Positions 1 through 8,762 of a stretch of 64,000 nucleotides of DNA are shown piece by piece (position 1 is the stretch's first letter; each line of letters opens with the position of its first letter). The translations under genes and the position numbers were made by a program. This stretch comes from Pseudomonas paraversuta. GTDB taxonomy: Bacteria; Pseudomonadota; Gammaproteobacteria; Pseudomonadales; Pseudomonadaceae. The notes beneath the pieces were generated by a model. It had not been told where the DNA came from. It was given only the letters and a program-made list of their open reading frames with translations, and searched no databases. Location: contig NZ_CAJFCL010000009.1 in assembly GCF_904063065.1 (NCBI RefSeq), positions 1 through 64,000 on the forward strand, given 5' to 3'.

Positions 1-16
1 CAGCGTTACACGCTGC

Positions 17-22
17 TGTCAA
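17..22 (-). promoter_or_regulatory. -35 box of a probable rRNA operon promoter cut by the left edge
   Basis: Read on the minus strand, a perfect TTGACA is followed by 16 bases (GCAGCGTGTAACGCTG) that run to the window edge. This matches the form of Pseudomonas rrn promoters as I remember them, in which a TAGAAT-type -10 would come next, just outside the window. In P. aeruginosa the 16S rRNA gene follows tyrZ in the same direction, which fits this position and strand. The -10 and the rRNA gene are not visible, so the assignment is an inference from one box and from gene order. Confidence 0.6.
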
Positions 23-128
23 CACCTCATTTCCTGCTTCGATGACTTGAAGCTGACACTGCCGAAGAACCATCCAACTCATTGAAACTCAAGGAGTTTT
101 CCGTTTCGACTGCGCCGGAAGTGGGCGC

Positions 129-156
129 ATTATAGGTTAATAAAATGCGCCGTCCA
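129..156 (-). promoter_or_regulatory. Second sigma-70-type promoter, stringent-type discriminator
   Basis: On the minus strand there is a perfect TATAAT (129-134), 16 bases downstream of TGGACG (151-156, four of six matches to the -35 consensus). The bases right after the -10 are GCGCCC, a GC-rich discriminator of the kind found at stringently controlled rRNA and tRNA promoters. It lies just downstream of the tyrS stop and points away from it, towards the presumed rRNA operon. An 8-bp inverted repeat (124-131 with 144-151) overlaps it and could also help end tyrS transcription. Confidence 0.45.
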
Positions 157-165
157 GCTCTTATT

Positions 166-1371
166 TCAGTTTGATTCAGCTTTCAGGGTAATACGGGCAA
201 ACGCCTTCTTCCCCGCCTGGCAAACATGGGTCGAGCCCAGTGCATATATATAGGTGCGGTCAACCACCTCACCATCTATACGTACACCACCGGAACCCAG
301 CAAATCCCGCGCAACCGCAGAGTTCTTCACCAGCCCGGCCTTATTAAGGACTGCAGCGATCGGCATATCCTCAGTAGCGGTCAATTCGACCTCAGGCAGA
401 TCATCAGGCAACTCGCCATCCTTCATGCGGTTGCCCGCACCGCGATGGGCATTTGCAGCAGCCTCTTCACCATGGAACCGGGCCACAATCTCTTCCGCCA
501 ACCTGATTTTGATATCGCGCGGGTTTGCACCAGCTTCAACCTCAGCCCTGAATGCATCGATCTCGTCCATCGAACGAAAGCTCAGCAACTCAAAGTAACG
601 CCACATCAGCGCATCCGGAATAGACACCAGCTTGCTGTACATCACACCCGGAGCTTCCTGGATGCCAACATAGTTGCCCAGAGACTTGGACATCTTCTTG
701 ACGCCATCCAGCCCTTCAAGCAGCGGCATGGTAACAATGCACTGGGCTTCCTGACCGTAGCCGCGCTGCAGTTCACGACCCATCAACAAGTTGAACTTCT
801 GGTCGGTACCACCCAGCTCCACGTCTGCCTTCAAGGCAACAGAGTCATATCCCTGCACCAGCGGATAAAGAAACTCGTGGATGGCAATCGGCTGATTCGT
901 GGTGTAGCGCTTATCGAAGTCATCGCGCTCAAGCATGCGAGCCACAGTGTACTGAGAGGTCAAGCGAATGAAATCGGCCGGCCCCATCTGATCCATCCAG
1001 GTGGAGTTGAATGCCACCTCGGTTTTTGCAGGATCAAGGATCTTGAACACCTGAGTCTTGTAGGTTTCGGCATTGGCCAGCACTTGCTCACGGGTCAACG
1101 GCGGACGCGTTGCACTCTTGCCGCTCGGATCGCCAATCATCCCGGTGAAATCACCAATAAGGAAGATCACCTGATGCCCCAGCTCCTGGAACTGACGCAG
1201 CTTATTAATAAGTACGGTGTGACCCAAGTGCAGATCAGGCGCCGTGGGGTCGAATCCGGCCTTAATCCGCAACGGCTGACCGCGCTTGAGTTTCTCGACC
1301 AGTTCAGACTCGACCAGTACCTCTTCGGCACCACGCTTGATTAGCGCTAGCTGCTCTTCAACCGACTTCAT
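166..1371 (-). CDS. tyrS: Tyrosyl-tRNA synthetase
   Basis: Class I aminoacyl-tRNA synthetase that attaches tyrosine to tRNA-Tyr in the cytoplasm. The 401-residue protein carries the HIGH-type signature as HLGH at residues 48-51, the KMSKS loop as KKMSKSLGN near residue 230, and a C-terminal S4 RNA-binding domain over the last 65 or so residues. I start it at MKSVEEQLALIK (1371), the start used by Pseudomonas homologues. The frame is open for 12 more codons upstream (to 1407) but those residues do not look conserved. No strong ribosome-binding site is visible at either start. It corresponds to the TyrZ type next to an rRNA operon in P. aeruginosa and is divergent from the M23 peptidase gene. 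Confidence 0.96.
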   Translation of the reverse strand: MKSVEEQLALIKRGAEEVLVESELVEKLKRGQPLRIKAGFDPTAPDLHLGHTVLINKLRQFQELGHQVIFLIGDFTGMIGDPSGKSATRPPLTREQVLANAETYKTQVFKILDPAKTEVAFNSTWMDQMGPADFIRLTSQYTVARMLERDDFDKRYTTNQPIAIHEFLYPLVQGYDSVALKADVELGGTDQKFNLLMGRELQRGYGQEAQCIVTMPLLEGLDGVKKMSKSLGNYVGIQEAPGVMYSKLVSIPDALMWRYFELLSFRSMDEIDAFRAEVEAGANPRDIKIRLAEEIVARFHGEEAAANAHRGAGNRMKDGELPDDLPEVELTATEDMPIAAVLNKAGLVKNSAVARDLLGSGGVRIDGEVVDRTYIYALGSTHVCQAGKKAFARITLKAESN

Positions 1372-1482
1372 ATCAGACCCGTAAGGCTCAAATTCAAAGG
1401 GAACCAACCATACAAGATCAGGGACTAATTACAAGTTCCGGGCGGCATACGGCAACTATCCGCGCGCGAATAGCTCGCGGAC

Positions 1483-1511
1483 TTGCTTCAAGGGCGATTT
1501 GGTTATATTTT
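1483..1511 (+). promoter_or_regulatory. Possible sigma-70 promoter of the M23 peptidase gene
   Basis: TTGCTT (1483-1488) and TATTTT (1506-1511) are separated by 17 bases, about 70 bp upstream of the chosen start codon. Position and spacing fit a vegetative promoter in the divergent tyrS/peptidase spacer. The assignment is by eye only. Confidence 0.35.
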
Positions 1512-1582
1512 ATACAGTTATTTCATGTTCACCGTGCCAGTCATCTTTTCCAATTCATCCTTTATTCAAAGTCAAATTATCT

Positions 1583-2974
1583 ATGACCAGTCAACCGCCT
1601 AAAGCGCCACCGCTTTATCCGAAGACCCACCTGCTCGCAGCAAGTGGTATCGCCGCCCTCTTGAGTCTGGCCCTGCTGGTATTTCCCTCCAGCGAAGTAG
1701 AAGCCAAAAGAACGACTCTAAATCTGGAACTGGAAACGCCTGCAGAACAACTGACACAAGATCAAGACGCTGCAGAACTCACTCAGGCCACAAATGAAGC
1801 GACTCCATCGCCTTTTGCCCAAATTGAACAACAGGACAACCCTGTAGCAAAAGTTGAGGAAGACAAAGCCCCCAGCCACCGCGAAGTAGTGGTTTCCAAG
1901 GGCGATACACTCTCGACCCTGTTCGCTAAAGTAGGCCTTCCTGCCACCTCAGTGCATGAAATCCTGGCCAGCGACAAGCAAGCCAAACAATTCAGCCAGC
2001 TGAAACACGGGCAGAAGCTCGAATTTGAAATGGGCCCCGATGGCCAACTGAACAACCTGCACAGCCAGGTTAGCGACCTCGAGACCATCACCCTCAGCAA
2101 ATCGGCCAAGGGCTATACATTCCGGCGTGTTACTACCCTTCCGGTAGTGCGCTCGGCCTATGTACACGGTGTTATCTCCAGCTCGCTGTCAGCATCTGGC
2201 CAGCGTGCCGGCCTGCCCCACAGCATGACCATGGAAATGGCCAAAGTGTTTGGTTACGACATCGACTTCGCACAGGACATTCGCCCGGGCGACCAGTTCG
2301 AAGTGATCTACGAGCAGAAAGTGGCCAACGGTAAAACGGTGGGTACGGGCAACATCCTCTCGGCGCGCTTTACCAACCGCGGCAAGACCTACACCGCCGT
2401 ACGCTATACAAACAAGCAAGGCGTCAGCAATTACTACACGGCTGACGGCAGCAGCATGCGCAAGGCATTCATCCGCACACCGGTGGACTTCGCCCGTATC
2501 AGCTCGCGCTTCTCCTCAGGCCGCAAACACCCGATCCTGAACAAGATCCGCGCCCACAAAGGCGTAGATTATGCCGCGCCGCGCGGTACGCCGATTAAAG
2601 CAGCCGGTGATGGCAAAGTACTGCTCGCTGGCCGTCGTGGCGGCTACGGCAATACCGTAATCATTCAACACGGCAATACCTACCGCACCCTTTACGGGCA
2701 CATGCAGGGCTTCGCCAAAGGCATTAAAACCGGCGGATCGGTGAAGCAAGGGCAGGTGATCGGGTTTATCGGCACAACAGGCCTTTCCACGGGTCCTCAC
2801 CTGCATTACGAGTTCCAGGTCAACGGTGTGCACGTTGATCCCCTGGGCCAGAAGCTACCAATGGCTGATCCGATTGCCAAAGCTGAGCGCACGCGCTTCC
2901 TGCAGCAAAGCCAGCCACTAATGGCCCGCATGAACCAGGAAAAGGCCACCCTCCTGGCCTCGAGCAAGCGCTAA
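1583..2974 (+). CDS. MepM-like M23 peptidoglycan endopeptidase
   Basis: Cell-wall hydrolase predicted to cut peptide cross-links of peptidoglycan in the periplasm. The 463-residue protein begins with a short basic stretch and one hydrophobic helix (about residues 16-36, signal anchor or signal peptide), then a linker rich in D, E, Q and T. A LysM/OapA-type module follows around residues 100-160 (VVSKGDTLSTLFAKVGL). The C-terminal LytM/M23 domain has the zinc motif HxxxD (H325, D329) and HLH (406-408), so it looks active. The start MTSQPPKAPP is chosen over an upstream in-frame start at 1499 because it puts the membrane helix near the N-terminus. There is no obvious ribosome-binding site. anmK starts 3 bp after its stop, so two peptidoglycan genes probably share a transcript. 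Confidence 0.9.
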   Translation: MTSQPPKAPPLYPKTHLLAASGIAALLSLALLVFPSSEVEAKRTTLNLELETPAEQLTQDQDAAELTQATNEATPSPFAQIEQQDNPVAKVEEDKAPSHREVVVSKGDTLSTLFAKVGLPATSVHEILASDKQAKQFSQLKHGQKLEFEMGPDGQLNNLHSQVSDLETITLSKSAKGYTFRRVTTLPVVRSAYVHGVISSSLSASGQRAGLPHSMTMEMAKVFGYDIDFAQDIRPGDQFEVIYEQKVANGKTVGTGNILSARFTNRGKTYTAVRYTNKQGVSNYYTADGSSMRKAFIRTPVDFARISSRFSSGRKHPILNKIRAHKGVDYAAPRGTPIKAAGDGKVLLAGRRGGYGNTVIIQHGNTYRTLYGHMQGFAKGIKTGGSVKQGQVIGFIGTTGLSTGPHLHYEFQVNGVHVDPLGQKLPMADPIAKAERTRFLQQSQPLMARMNQEKATLLASSKR

Positions 2975-2977
2975 GCG

Positions 2978-4069
2978 ATGGCCCTCTATATAGGCGTGAT
3001 GTCCGGCACCAGTCTCGATGGCATGGACATCGCCCTTATCGAGCTGGGGGCGAGCATCACCCTGCTCGCCACCCACTACATCCCGATGCCCGCCGCCCTG
3101 CGCAGCGAATTGCTGGGCCTGTGCGCCAGCGGACCTGGCGAGGTGGCACGCTGTGCCATTGCCGAAAACCACTGGGTCGAACTGGCCGCTCAAGGCGTAA
3201 ACACACTCCTTGCCCAGCAGCAGCTAACCCCGCAAGACATCCGGGCAATCGGCAGCCATGGCCAGACCATCCGCCACGAACCTGCCCTGGGCTTCACCGT
3301 ACAGATCGGCAACCCGGCCCTATTGGCCGAGCTGACCAACATCTGCGTGGTCGGCGACTTCCGTCGCCGTGATGTTGCCGCTGGAGGCCAGGGAGCACCG
3401 CTGGTCCCGGCCTTCCATGAAGCCCTGTTTACGGGCGAGCATGAACATCGAGCTGTATTGAACGTAGGAGGATTCAGCAACCTGAGTCTGATAACTCCAA
3501 CGAACCCTGTAGCTGGATTCGACAGTGGGCCAGGCAATGTCCTGCTCGATGCCTGGATACAAGAACAGCGCGGCGAACTGTACGACCGCAACGGCCAGTG
3601 GGCCGCCAGTGGCAAGGTTGAACCTGTGCTGCTTAACGCCTTGCTCAGCGACCCGTTCTTCCAGACCAAGGGCCCGAAGAGCACTGGCCGGGAAGTGTTC
3701 AACCTTAACTGGTTGAAACATCACCTCTTCGCCCTGCCAACCTTCCCCACTGAAGACGTGCAAGCAACGCTGCTCGAACTCACGGCACTGACCATCGTAG
3801 AGTCGCTGCAGTCGGCTCAGCCCCACACCGACGAACTACTGGTGTGCGGCGGCGGCGCCCACAATGCGGCCTTGATGACACGTCTTGCGCAACTGCTCCC
3901 GCAAACCAAGGTCAACAGCACCCTGGTCAAAGGGGTAGACCCTGACTGGGTCGAAGCCATGGCCTTTGCATGGCTGGCGCACTGCTGCCTGGAAAACATC
4001 CCCACCAATCGTCCCAGTGTCACCGGGGCCCGCGGCCTGCGGGTATTGGGCGGCATCTACCCGGCCTGA
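2978..4069 (+). CDS. anmK: Anhydro-N-acetylmuramic acid kinase
   Basis: Cytoplasmic kinase that opens the 1,6-anhydro ring of anhydro-MurNAc, released from old peptidoglycan, and phosphorylates it to MurNAc-6-phosphate. The 363-residue protein starts with the family signature MSGTSLDGMDIALIE and has the sugar-kinase nucleotide-binding segments LNVGGFSNLS and DSGPGNVLLDAW. It sits 3 bp after the M23 endopeptidase. Two later steps of the recycling route, amgK and murU, lie about 24 kb away in this window. The other enzyme expected between them, a MurNAc-6-phosphate phosphatase, is not recognised here. Confidence 0.96.
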   Translation: MALYIGVMSGTSLDGMDIALIELGASITLLATHYIPMPAALRSELLGLCASGPGEVARCAIAENHWVELAAQGVNTLLAQQQLTPQDIRAIGSHGQTIRHEPALGFTVQIGNPALLAELTNICVVGDFRRRDVAAGGQGAPLVPAFHEALFTGEHEHRAVLNVGGFSNLSLITPTNPVAGFDSGPGNVLLDAWIQEQRGELYDRNGQWAASGKVEPVLLNALLSDPFFQTKGPKSTGREVFNLNWLKHHLFALPTFPTEDVQATLLELTALTIVESLQSAQPHTDELLVCGGGAHNAALMTRLAQLLPQTKVNSTLVKGVDPDWVEAMAFAWLAHCCLENIPTNRPSVTGARGLRVLGGIYPA

Positions 4070-4096
4070 CCTGCCCGCACAAACGCCAGACAGCAA

Positions 4097-4120
4097 AACG
4101 CCGCGAAACTACGCGGCGTT
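4097..4120. terminator. Hairpin terminator between convergent anmK and erpA
   Basis: A perfect 9-bp stem (4097-4105 with 4112-4120) with a 6-base loop lies between the anmK and erpA stops. On the minus strand it is followed by TTTT, so it best serves erpA. On the plus strand the run is only TT, so any effect on anmK would be weak. Confidence 0.65.
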
Positions 4121-4144
4121 GAGTGTGAAACCTGTACTGCGCAA

Positions 4145-4495
4145 TCAGATCGAGAACGATGATCCGCAACCACATGTTGTGGTGGCATTCGGGTTCTTGA
4201 TCACAAAGCGCGAGCCTTCCAGACCTTCCTGATAATCCACCTCGGCACCCGCCAGGTACTGGAAGCTCATCGGATCGACCACCAGGCTTACGCCTTCGCG
4301 CTCAACAATGGTGTCGTCATCGGCCACTTCTTCATCGAAGGTAAAGCCATACTGAAAACCGGAACAACCGCCGCCCGTAACAAAAACGCGCAACTTCAAA
4401 CGATCATTACCCTCTTCATCGACCAGGCTCTTCACCTTGTGCGCAGCACCTTCGGTGAATTGCAAAGCCATGGGGGTGAAGGATTCGACGCTCAT
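4145..4495 (-). CDS. erpA: Iron-sulfur cluster insertion protein ErpA
   Basis: A-type carrier that receives Fe-S clusters and passes them to target enzymes. The 116-residue protein has the three conserved ligand cysteines: one in GGGCSGFQYG and two in the C-terminal CGCGSSF. The start MSVESFTPMALQ follows a good ribosome-binding site (GGGAGA, about 8 bases upstream). The longer in-frame start at 4525 adds ten residues not expected in the family. It lies downstream of argC on the same strand, separated by a REP-like repeat, and converges on anmK. Confidence 0.95.
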   Translation of the reverse strand: MSVESFTPMALQFTEGAAHKVKSLVDEEGNDRLKLRVFVTGGGCSGFQYGFTFDEEVADDDTIVEREGVSLVVDPMSFQYLAGAEVDYQEGLEGSRFVIKNPNATTTCGCGSSFSI

Positions 4496-4597
4496 GCTGA
4501 TTATCTCCCGGCGATGTGCCGCCATAATGCGTGATGACGCGCATTATCCGCTTCTCCTAGAAAAGCGGTCAACTATTTGAGGGCAGCAGCAAGCGAT

Positions 4598-4660
4598 CAG
4601 CTACAAGCTGCAAGCATGCCGCGCCCTCACTTACAGCTTGTAGCTTTAAGCTTGCAGCTG
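4598..4660. repeat. Inverted repeat of the AGCTTGCAGC family
   Basis: AGCTACAAGCTG (4599-4610) is perfectly complementary to CAGCTTGTAGCT (4634-4645), with further GCTGCAAGC / GCTTGCAGC copies beside them. It lies 3 bp beyond the argC stop. A related element occurs at 39571-39655. Such short imperfect palindromes are common in Pseudomonas intergenic DNA. Confidence 0.7.
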
Positions 4661-4663
4661 TTT

Positions 4664-5698
4664 TCAGGGCAACATTCCGGCGTGGGACAAGCCCAGGCGC
4701 TCATCCAGGCCGAACATGATATTCATGTTCTGTACCGCCTGGCCTGATGCCCCCTTGACCAGATTGTCGATCACCGACAGCACGACAACCAGATCGCCAT
4801 CCTGTGGCCGATGCACAGCAATACGGCACACGTTGGCACCCCGCACACTGCGGGTTTCCGGGTGGCTGCCGGCTGGCATCACATCAACGAAAGGCTCGTT
4901 GGCATAACGCTGTTCAAACAAAGCCTGCAGGTCCACAGAACGATCAACCACGGTGGCATACAGCGTCGAGTGAATACCCCGAATCATCGGCGTCAGATGC
5001 GGTACGAAGGTCAGACCGACATCCTTGCCGGCAGCACGACGCAAACCCTGACGGATTTCGGGCAAATGGCGATGACCTTTAACGGCATATGCCTTCATGC
5101 TTTCGGACGTTTCAGCGTACAGCGAACCTACGCTCGCACCGCGACCGGCGCCGCTCACGCCTGACTTGCAATCGGCGATCAACCTCGTAGTATCCGCCAG
5201 CCCCGCTTCCAGCAATGGAAGGAAACCCAATTGGGTTGCAGTCGGATAGCAACCCGGCACCGCGATCAGGCGCGCCTGTTTGATTTGCTCGCGATTCACT
5301 TCCGGCAGGCCGTATACCGCCTCTTCGAGCAACGCCGGCGCGCCATGGGGCTGACCGTACCACTTGGCCCACTCATCCGCGTCCTGCAGGCGGAAATCTG
5401 CCGACAGATCGATCACCTTGGTACCCGCCTCCAGCAACTCGCCGGCCAGGGCGTGGGCTACGCCGTGGGGTGTGGCGAAAAACACCACATCGCACGCAGC
5501 CAGGGCTTGCGTATCAGGCACGCTGAACGCCAGACCGTCGTAATGACCGCGCAGGTTGGGATACATATCGGCAACAGGCAGGCCCGCCTCGGATCGAGAA
5601 GTGATGACAACCACTTCAGCCTGCGGATGCTGTGCCAGCAATCGCAGCAATTCGACCCCGGTGTAACCCGTGCCGCCGACAATACCGACCTTGACCAT
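4664..5698 (-). CDS. argC: N-acetyl-gamma-glutamyl-phosphate reductase
   Basis: Third step of arginine synthesis: NADPH-dependent reduction of N-acetylglutamyl phosphate to the semialdehyde. The 344-residue protein opens with a Rossmann motif (VGIVGGTGYTGVELLRLL) and has the catalytic cysteine in VPGCYPTATQLG near residue 150. The start MVKVGIVGG (5698) is preceded by a GGGG(C)AGG-type ribosome-binding site. The frame is open to 5770 but the extra residues precede the Rossmann strand and are not expected. It is divergent from hemJ. Confidence 0.96.
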   Translation of the reverse strand: MVKVGIVGGTGYTGVELLRLLAQHPQAEVVVITSRSEAGLPVADMYPNLRGHYDGLAFSVPDTQALAACDVVFFATPHGVAHALAGELLEAGTKVIDLSADFRLQDADEWAKWYGQPHGAPALLEEAVYGLPEVNREQIKQARLIAVPGCYPTATQLGFLPLLEAGLADTTRLIADCKSGVSGAGRGASVGSLYAETSESMKAYAVKGHRHLPEIRQGLRRAAGKDVGLTFVPHLTPMIRGIHSTLYATVVDRSVDLQALFEQRYANEPFVDVMPAGSHPETRSVRGANVCRIAVHRPQDGDLVVVLSVIDNLVKGASGQAVQNMNIMFGLDERLGLSHAGMLP

Positions 5699-5832
5699 AA
5701 CCTGCCCCTCAACGAACCCACTGGAAAGCCCACGATAATAGGGACAGCGCGCCCCTGCGACAACCGTCAAGGTGACTCCCGGACGCTCTACTACTACTAT
5801 TTGATCTACCGTGAACCTGGGAATAACTAAAA

Positions 5833-6261
5833 ATGCTTTATCTATGGCTCAAAGCCTTCCACATCATCAGTATCGTCTGCTGGTTTGCAGGCCTCTTCTA
5901 CTTGCCCCGCCTCTTTGTTTACCACGCACAAAGCGAGGACGCCGTGAGCAAGGAGCGATTCAGCCTCATGGAGCGCAAGCTGTATCGCGGCATCATGGGA
6001 CCGGCAATGATTGCCACCCTGATTTTCGGTGGCTGGCTGATCAGCCTTAACCCGAGCGGTTACTTCAGTCAGGGCTGGATGCACGTCAAGCTGACACTGG
6101 TGATTCTGCTCATCGGCTACCACCACATGTGTGGCGCCCAGGTAAAACGCTTCGCCCGCGGCGAAAACAAGCGCTCTCACGTGTTCTACCGCTGGTTCAA
6201 CGAAGTACCGGTAGTGTTCTTGCTGGCCATCGTCATTCTGGCAGTGGTCAAACCCTTTTAA
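5833..6261 (+). CDS. hemJ: Protoporphyrinogen oxidase HemJ
   Basis: Membrane enzyme of haem synthesis that oxidises protoporphyrinogen IX to protoporphyrin IX. The 142-residue protein has about four transmembrane helices (residues 3-25, 53-75, 82-100, 122-141). The conserved histidine of the family is seen in the first helix (LKAFHIISIVCWFAGLFYLP), followed by the RLFVYH segment. The length is typical. It corresponds to the gene next to argC in P. aeruginosa and is followed 30 bp later by the nitronate monooxygenase gene, probably in one transcript. Confidence 0.92.
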   Translation: MLYLWLKAFHIISIVCWFAGLFYLPRLFVYHAQSEDAVSKERFSLMERKLYRGIMGPAMIATLIFGGWLISLNPSGYFSQGWMHVKLTLVILLIGYHHMCGAQVKRFARGENKRSHVFYRWFNEVPVVFLLAIVILAVVKPF

Positions 6262-6291
6262 ACCCGCCCCGCCATTTACCGAGGTTATCCA

Positions 6292-7251
6292 ATGTCACTG
6301 CCCGCTTTGCTCGAAAAATGCTTGCGCCTGCCGGTGGTGGCAGCCCCCATGTTTCTGATCTCCAACCCTCAACTCGTCCTGGCCTGCTGCCGCAATGGCG
6401 TTGTGGGCAGTTTTCCTGCGCTCAACCAACGCGATAGCAATGGATTCAAAGCATGGCTTGAGGAAATAGAAGCGGGCCTGGCCTTACTGGATAATCCCGC
6501 GCCCTACGCCGTGAACCTGATCGTGCATAACAGCAACCCACGGCTACAGGCTGACCTGGCGATCTGTATTGAGCACAAAGTCCCGATCATCATCACCAGC
6601 CTGGGCGCGGCAAAGGAAGTCGTGGATGCCGTCCACAGTTATGGCGGCCTGGTGCTCCATGACGTCACCACTCGACGCCATGCAGAAAAAGCCGCAGAAG
6701 CCGGGGTCGATGGCCTGATTGCAGTCGCCGCAGGCGCCGGTGGCCATGCGGGAACCTGGAGCCCTTTTGCGCTGCTGGCTGAAATTCGCCAGTTCTTTGA
6801 TAAAACAGTGTTGCTCGCCGGCTGCATGAACCACGGCCATGAGATTCTCGCCGCGCAAATCCTCGGTGCCGACCTTGCCTACCTCGGAACCCGCTTTATC
6901 GGCACCCGGGAAAGCCATGCGCCTGATGCGTACAAAGACATGCTGCTGGCATCCCGGGCAGCCGACATCATCCACACCCCGGCCGTCTCGGGTGTGCCCG
7001 CCAACTTCATGCGCAAAAGCCTCGAAAGCGCGGGCTTCGACCTCGACGCACTTCAAGGCAAAGGCGAGACCAAACTCAAGCCCCTGACTGAAGAAGCCAA
7101 GGCCTGGAAAACGGTATGGTCCGCCGGCCAGGGGGCAGGAGGCATTAACGATCTGCCGACAACTGAGCACTTGATCGCACGTCTGGAAGAGGAATATCGC
7201 AAGGCCCACAGCCTCACCCGCGAACTGGCCCGACACTGGCCCCATCACTGA
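6292..7251 (+). CDS. Nitronate monooxygenase family flavoenzyme
   Basis: FMN-dependent TIM-barrel enzyme of the nitronate monooxygenase / 2-nitropropane dioxygenase family (319 residues), which oxidises alkyl nitronates such as propionate 3-nitronate. Visible family features are the N-terminal PVVAAPMFLISNPQLV, the central AAGAGGHAGTWSPFALL, which holds the catalytic-type histidine, and the phosphate-binding GADLAYLGTRFIGTRES. The true substrate cannot be read from the sequence. A ribosome-binding site (GAGGTT) precedes the ATG. The gene lies between hemJ and the DUF805 gene, all on the plus strand. Confidence 0.88.
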   Translation: MSLPALLEKCLRLPVVAAPMFLISNPQLVLACCRNGVVGSFPALNQRDSNGFKAWLEEIEAGLALLDNPAPYAVNLIVHNSNPRLQADLAICIEHKVPIIITSLGAAKEVVDAVHSYGGLVLHDVTTRRHAEKAAEAGVDGLIAVAAGAGGHAGTWSPFALLAEIRQFFDKTVLLAGCMNHGHEILAAQILGADLAYLGTRFIGTRESHAPDAYKDMLLASRAADIIHTPAVSGVPANFMRKSLESAGFDLDALQGKGETKLKPLTEEAKAWKTVWSAGQGAGGINDLPTTEHLIARLEEEYRKAHSLTRELARHWPHH

Positions 7252-7315
7252 TACTCCCCCGGCCCGCCCACTACAGCGGGCTCTTTGCTAATGACCGCCT
7301 GACAAGGAAGCAGAC

Positions 7316-7831
7316 ATGACAGAACTCAGCCTGGAAAAAACGTCCGAGGAACACTACGCGTATCCAGATCCCCTGGGGTTCAGCGGACGGATCGGACGTA
7401 TGCGCCTGCTGGCCTGGAGCCTGATTCTGGGTCTCATCGCCAGCGTTGTCGCCCTACTGGTCCTGCTTGCGATCAAGGTGTCCCCCACTCTGGCCATCAC
7501 CTTTGGCGCGACCCTGACGCTCGTCTTCGTCGTGGTCAATCTCAGAATCAATGCGCAACGCCTGCACGACCTCAACTGGTCCGCATGGATGCTGTTGTTG
7601 CATCTGGTGCCGGTGGCCAATCTGGTGTTAACCCTTGCACTGCTGTTGATGCCCGGCACCCCGGGGCCCAACAAGTACGGTTTGCCACCTCCACCCAACA
7701 GCACGGCGGTCAAAGTCCTGGCCTGGATTAACATTGTGTTGATGGTTTTGGGTCTTTTCATCCTGATCATCGGCCTGGCTCTTGGCCTGCAGGACTCGTT
7801 GATCAACGCAGCCAACAGCAACAGTCTGTAG
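7316..7831 (+). CDS. DUF805 inner-membrane protein
   Basis: Protein of unknown function (171 residues) with the DUF805 pattern: an N-terminal FSGRIGRMRLLAW segment, four hydrophobic helices (about residues 29-52, 57-76, 88-111, 134-158), the conserved RINAQRLHDLNWS between helices 2 and 3, and the GTPGPNKYG motif after helix 3. Relatives such as YhaH are inner-membrane proteins with no assigned role. An AAGGAAG ribosome-binding site precedes the start. It follows the monooxygenase gene by 64 bp and precedes an SDR gene. Confidence 0.88.
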   Translation: MTELSLEKTSEEHYAYPDPLGFSGRIGRMRLLAWSLILGLIASVVALLVLLAIKVSPTLAITFGATLTLVFVVVNLRINAQRLHDLNWSAWMLLLHLVPVANLVLTLALLLMPGTPGPNKYGLPPPPNSTAVKVLAWINIVLMVLGLFILIIGLALGLQDSLINAANSNSL

Positions 7832-7907
7832 ACTGCGCGTCTAAATGAACGCGTTAACGCCAGGGACATCATTGTCACCGGACTGCACCGTTGCGATGGA
7901 GAACAGC

Positions 7908-8696
7908 ATGACCCGTTACGCTTTAATCACTGGCGCCTCCAGCGGCATTGGCCTGGCTCTGGCCGAAGCCCTCGCCCGCCGCGGTCGCAGCCTGATTCTT
8001 GTGGCCCGCCAGCGGGACGCGCTAGAAAGCATTGCGCTGGAGTTGACCCAGCGTTTCGGCGTAGAGGTACTGTTCAGGGCCTGTGATCTTGGCGAGCCAT
8101 TACGTCTTTCCGGTTTTTTACTTGAGCTCGAAGAAGGCGACCGGCAGATCGACCTGCTGGTCAATTGCGCGGGTATTGGCACTTGCGGCCCCTTCCTGGC
8201 GCATGACTGGAGCGCCGAACAAGATCTGATCGAGCTCAACGTGCTGGCTCTCACGCGGTTATGCCATGCCATCGGCAACATGATGGCGGTCCAGGGCGGC
8301 GGGCAAATCCTCAATGTGTCCTCGATTGCAGCCTTCCAGCCCGGGCCCTGGCTGAGCACTTATTTCGCCAGTAAAGCGTATGTGCTGCATTTTTCCGAAG
8401 GCTTGCGCGAAGAGGTAAAGAAAACCGGGATCAAGGTCTCGGTACTTTGCCCCGGTGTCACGCGAACCCGTTTCTTCGACGCGGCCAGAATGAACGCCGA
8501 CAAGGTCAAGCAAAGCGAAGACGCCATGACTCCCGAAGAAGTTGCGCTCTATACCGTACGCGCGCTGGAGAAAAACAAGGCGATCATAATTCCGGGCCGG
8601 CGCAATCGCTGGATAACCCGTATGCCACGCTTCTTCTCGCGCTGGATGACGAGAAAAATAGCCGCCCGGGTCAACAAATCCTATTGCCCGCGTTAA
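7908..8696 (+). CDS. Short-chain dehydrogenase/reductase
   Basis: NAD(P)-dependent oxidoreductase of the classical SDR fold (262 residues). The cofactor motif TGASSGIG is at the N-terminus, NCAGIG near residue 87, the catalytic serine in ILNVSSIAAF, and YxxxK as TYFASKAYVL. A basic C-terminal tail (RRNRWITRMPRFF, then RWMTRKIAARVNK) suggests peripheral membrane attachment. The substrate is unknown. I start at MTRYALITG because GGAG lies 7 bases upstream. Two in-frame starts farther up (7845, 7896) lack this. Confidence 0.88.
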   Translation: MTRYALITGASSGIGLALAEALARRGRSLILVARQRDALESIALELTQRFGVEVLFRACDLGEPLRLSGFLLELEEGDRQIDLLVNCAGIGTCGPFLAHDWSAEQDLIELNVLALTRLCHAIGNMMAVQGGGQILNVSSIAAFQPGPWLSTYFASKAYVLHFSEGLREEVKKTGIKVSVLCPGVTRTRFFDAARMNADKVKQSEDAMTPEEVALYTVRALEKNKAIIIPGRRNRWITRMPRFFSRWMTRKIAARVNKSYCPR

Positions 8697-8762
8697 CCGG
8701 ACTGGGCGTAATCCGCTGCCCTGAGTACACTCGGACCGGACTTCACTCACGGAGACACAGCT

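Noticed and set aside
226..1344. 372-codon open frame antisense to tyrS
   Set aside because: It lies entirely over the conserved tyrS gene, has no recognisable protein content and arises from codon structure on the other strand.
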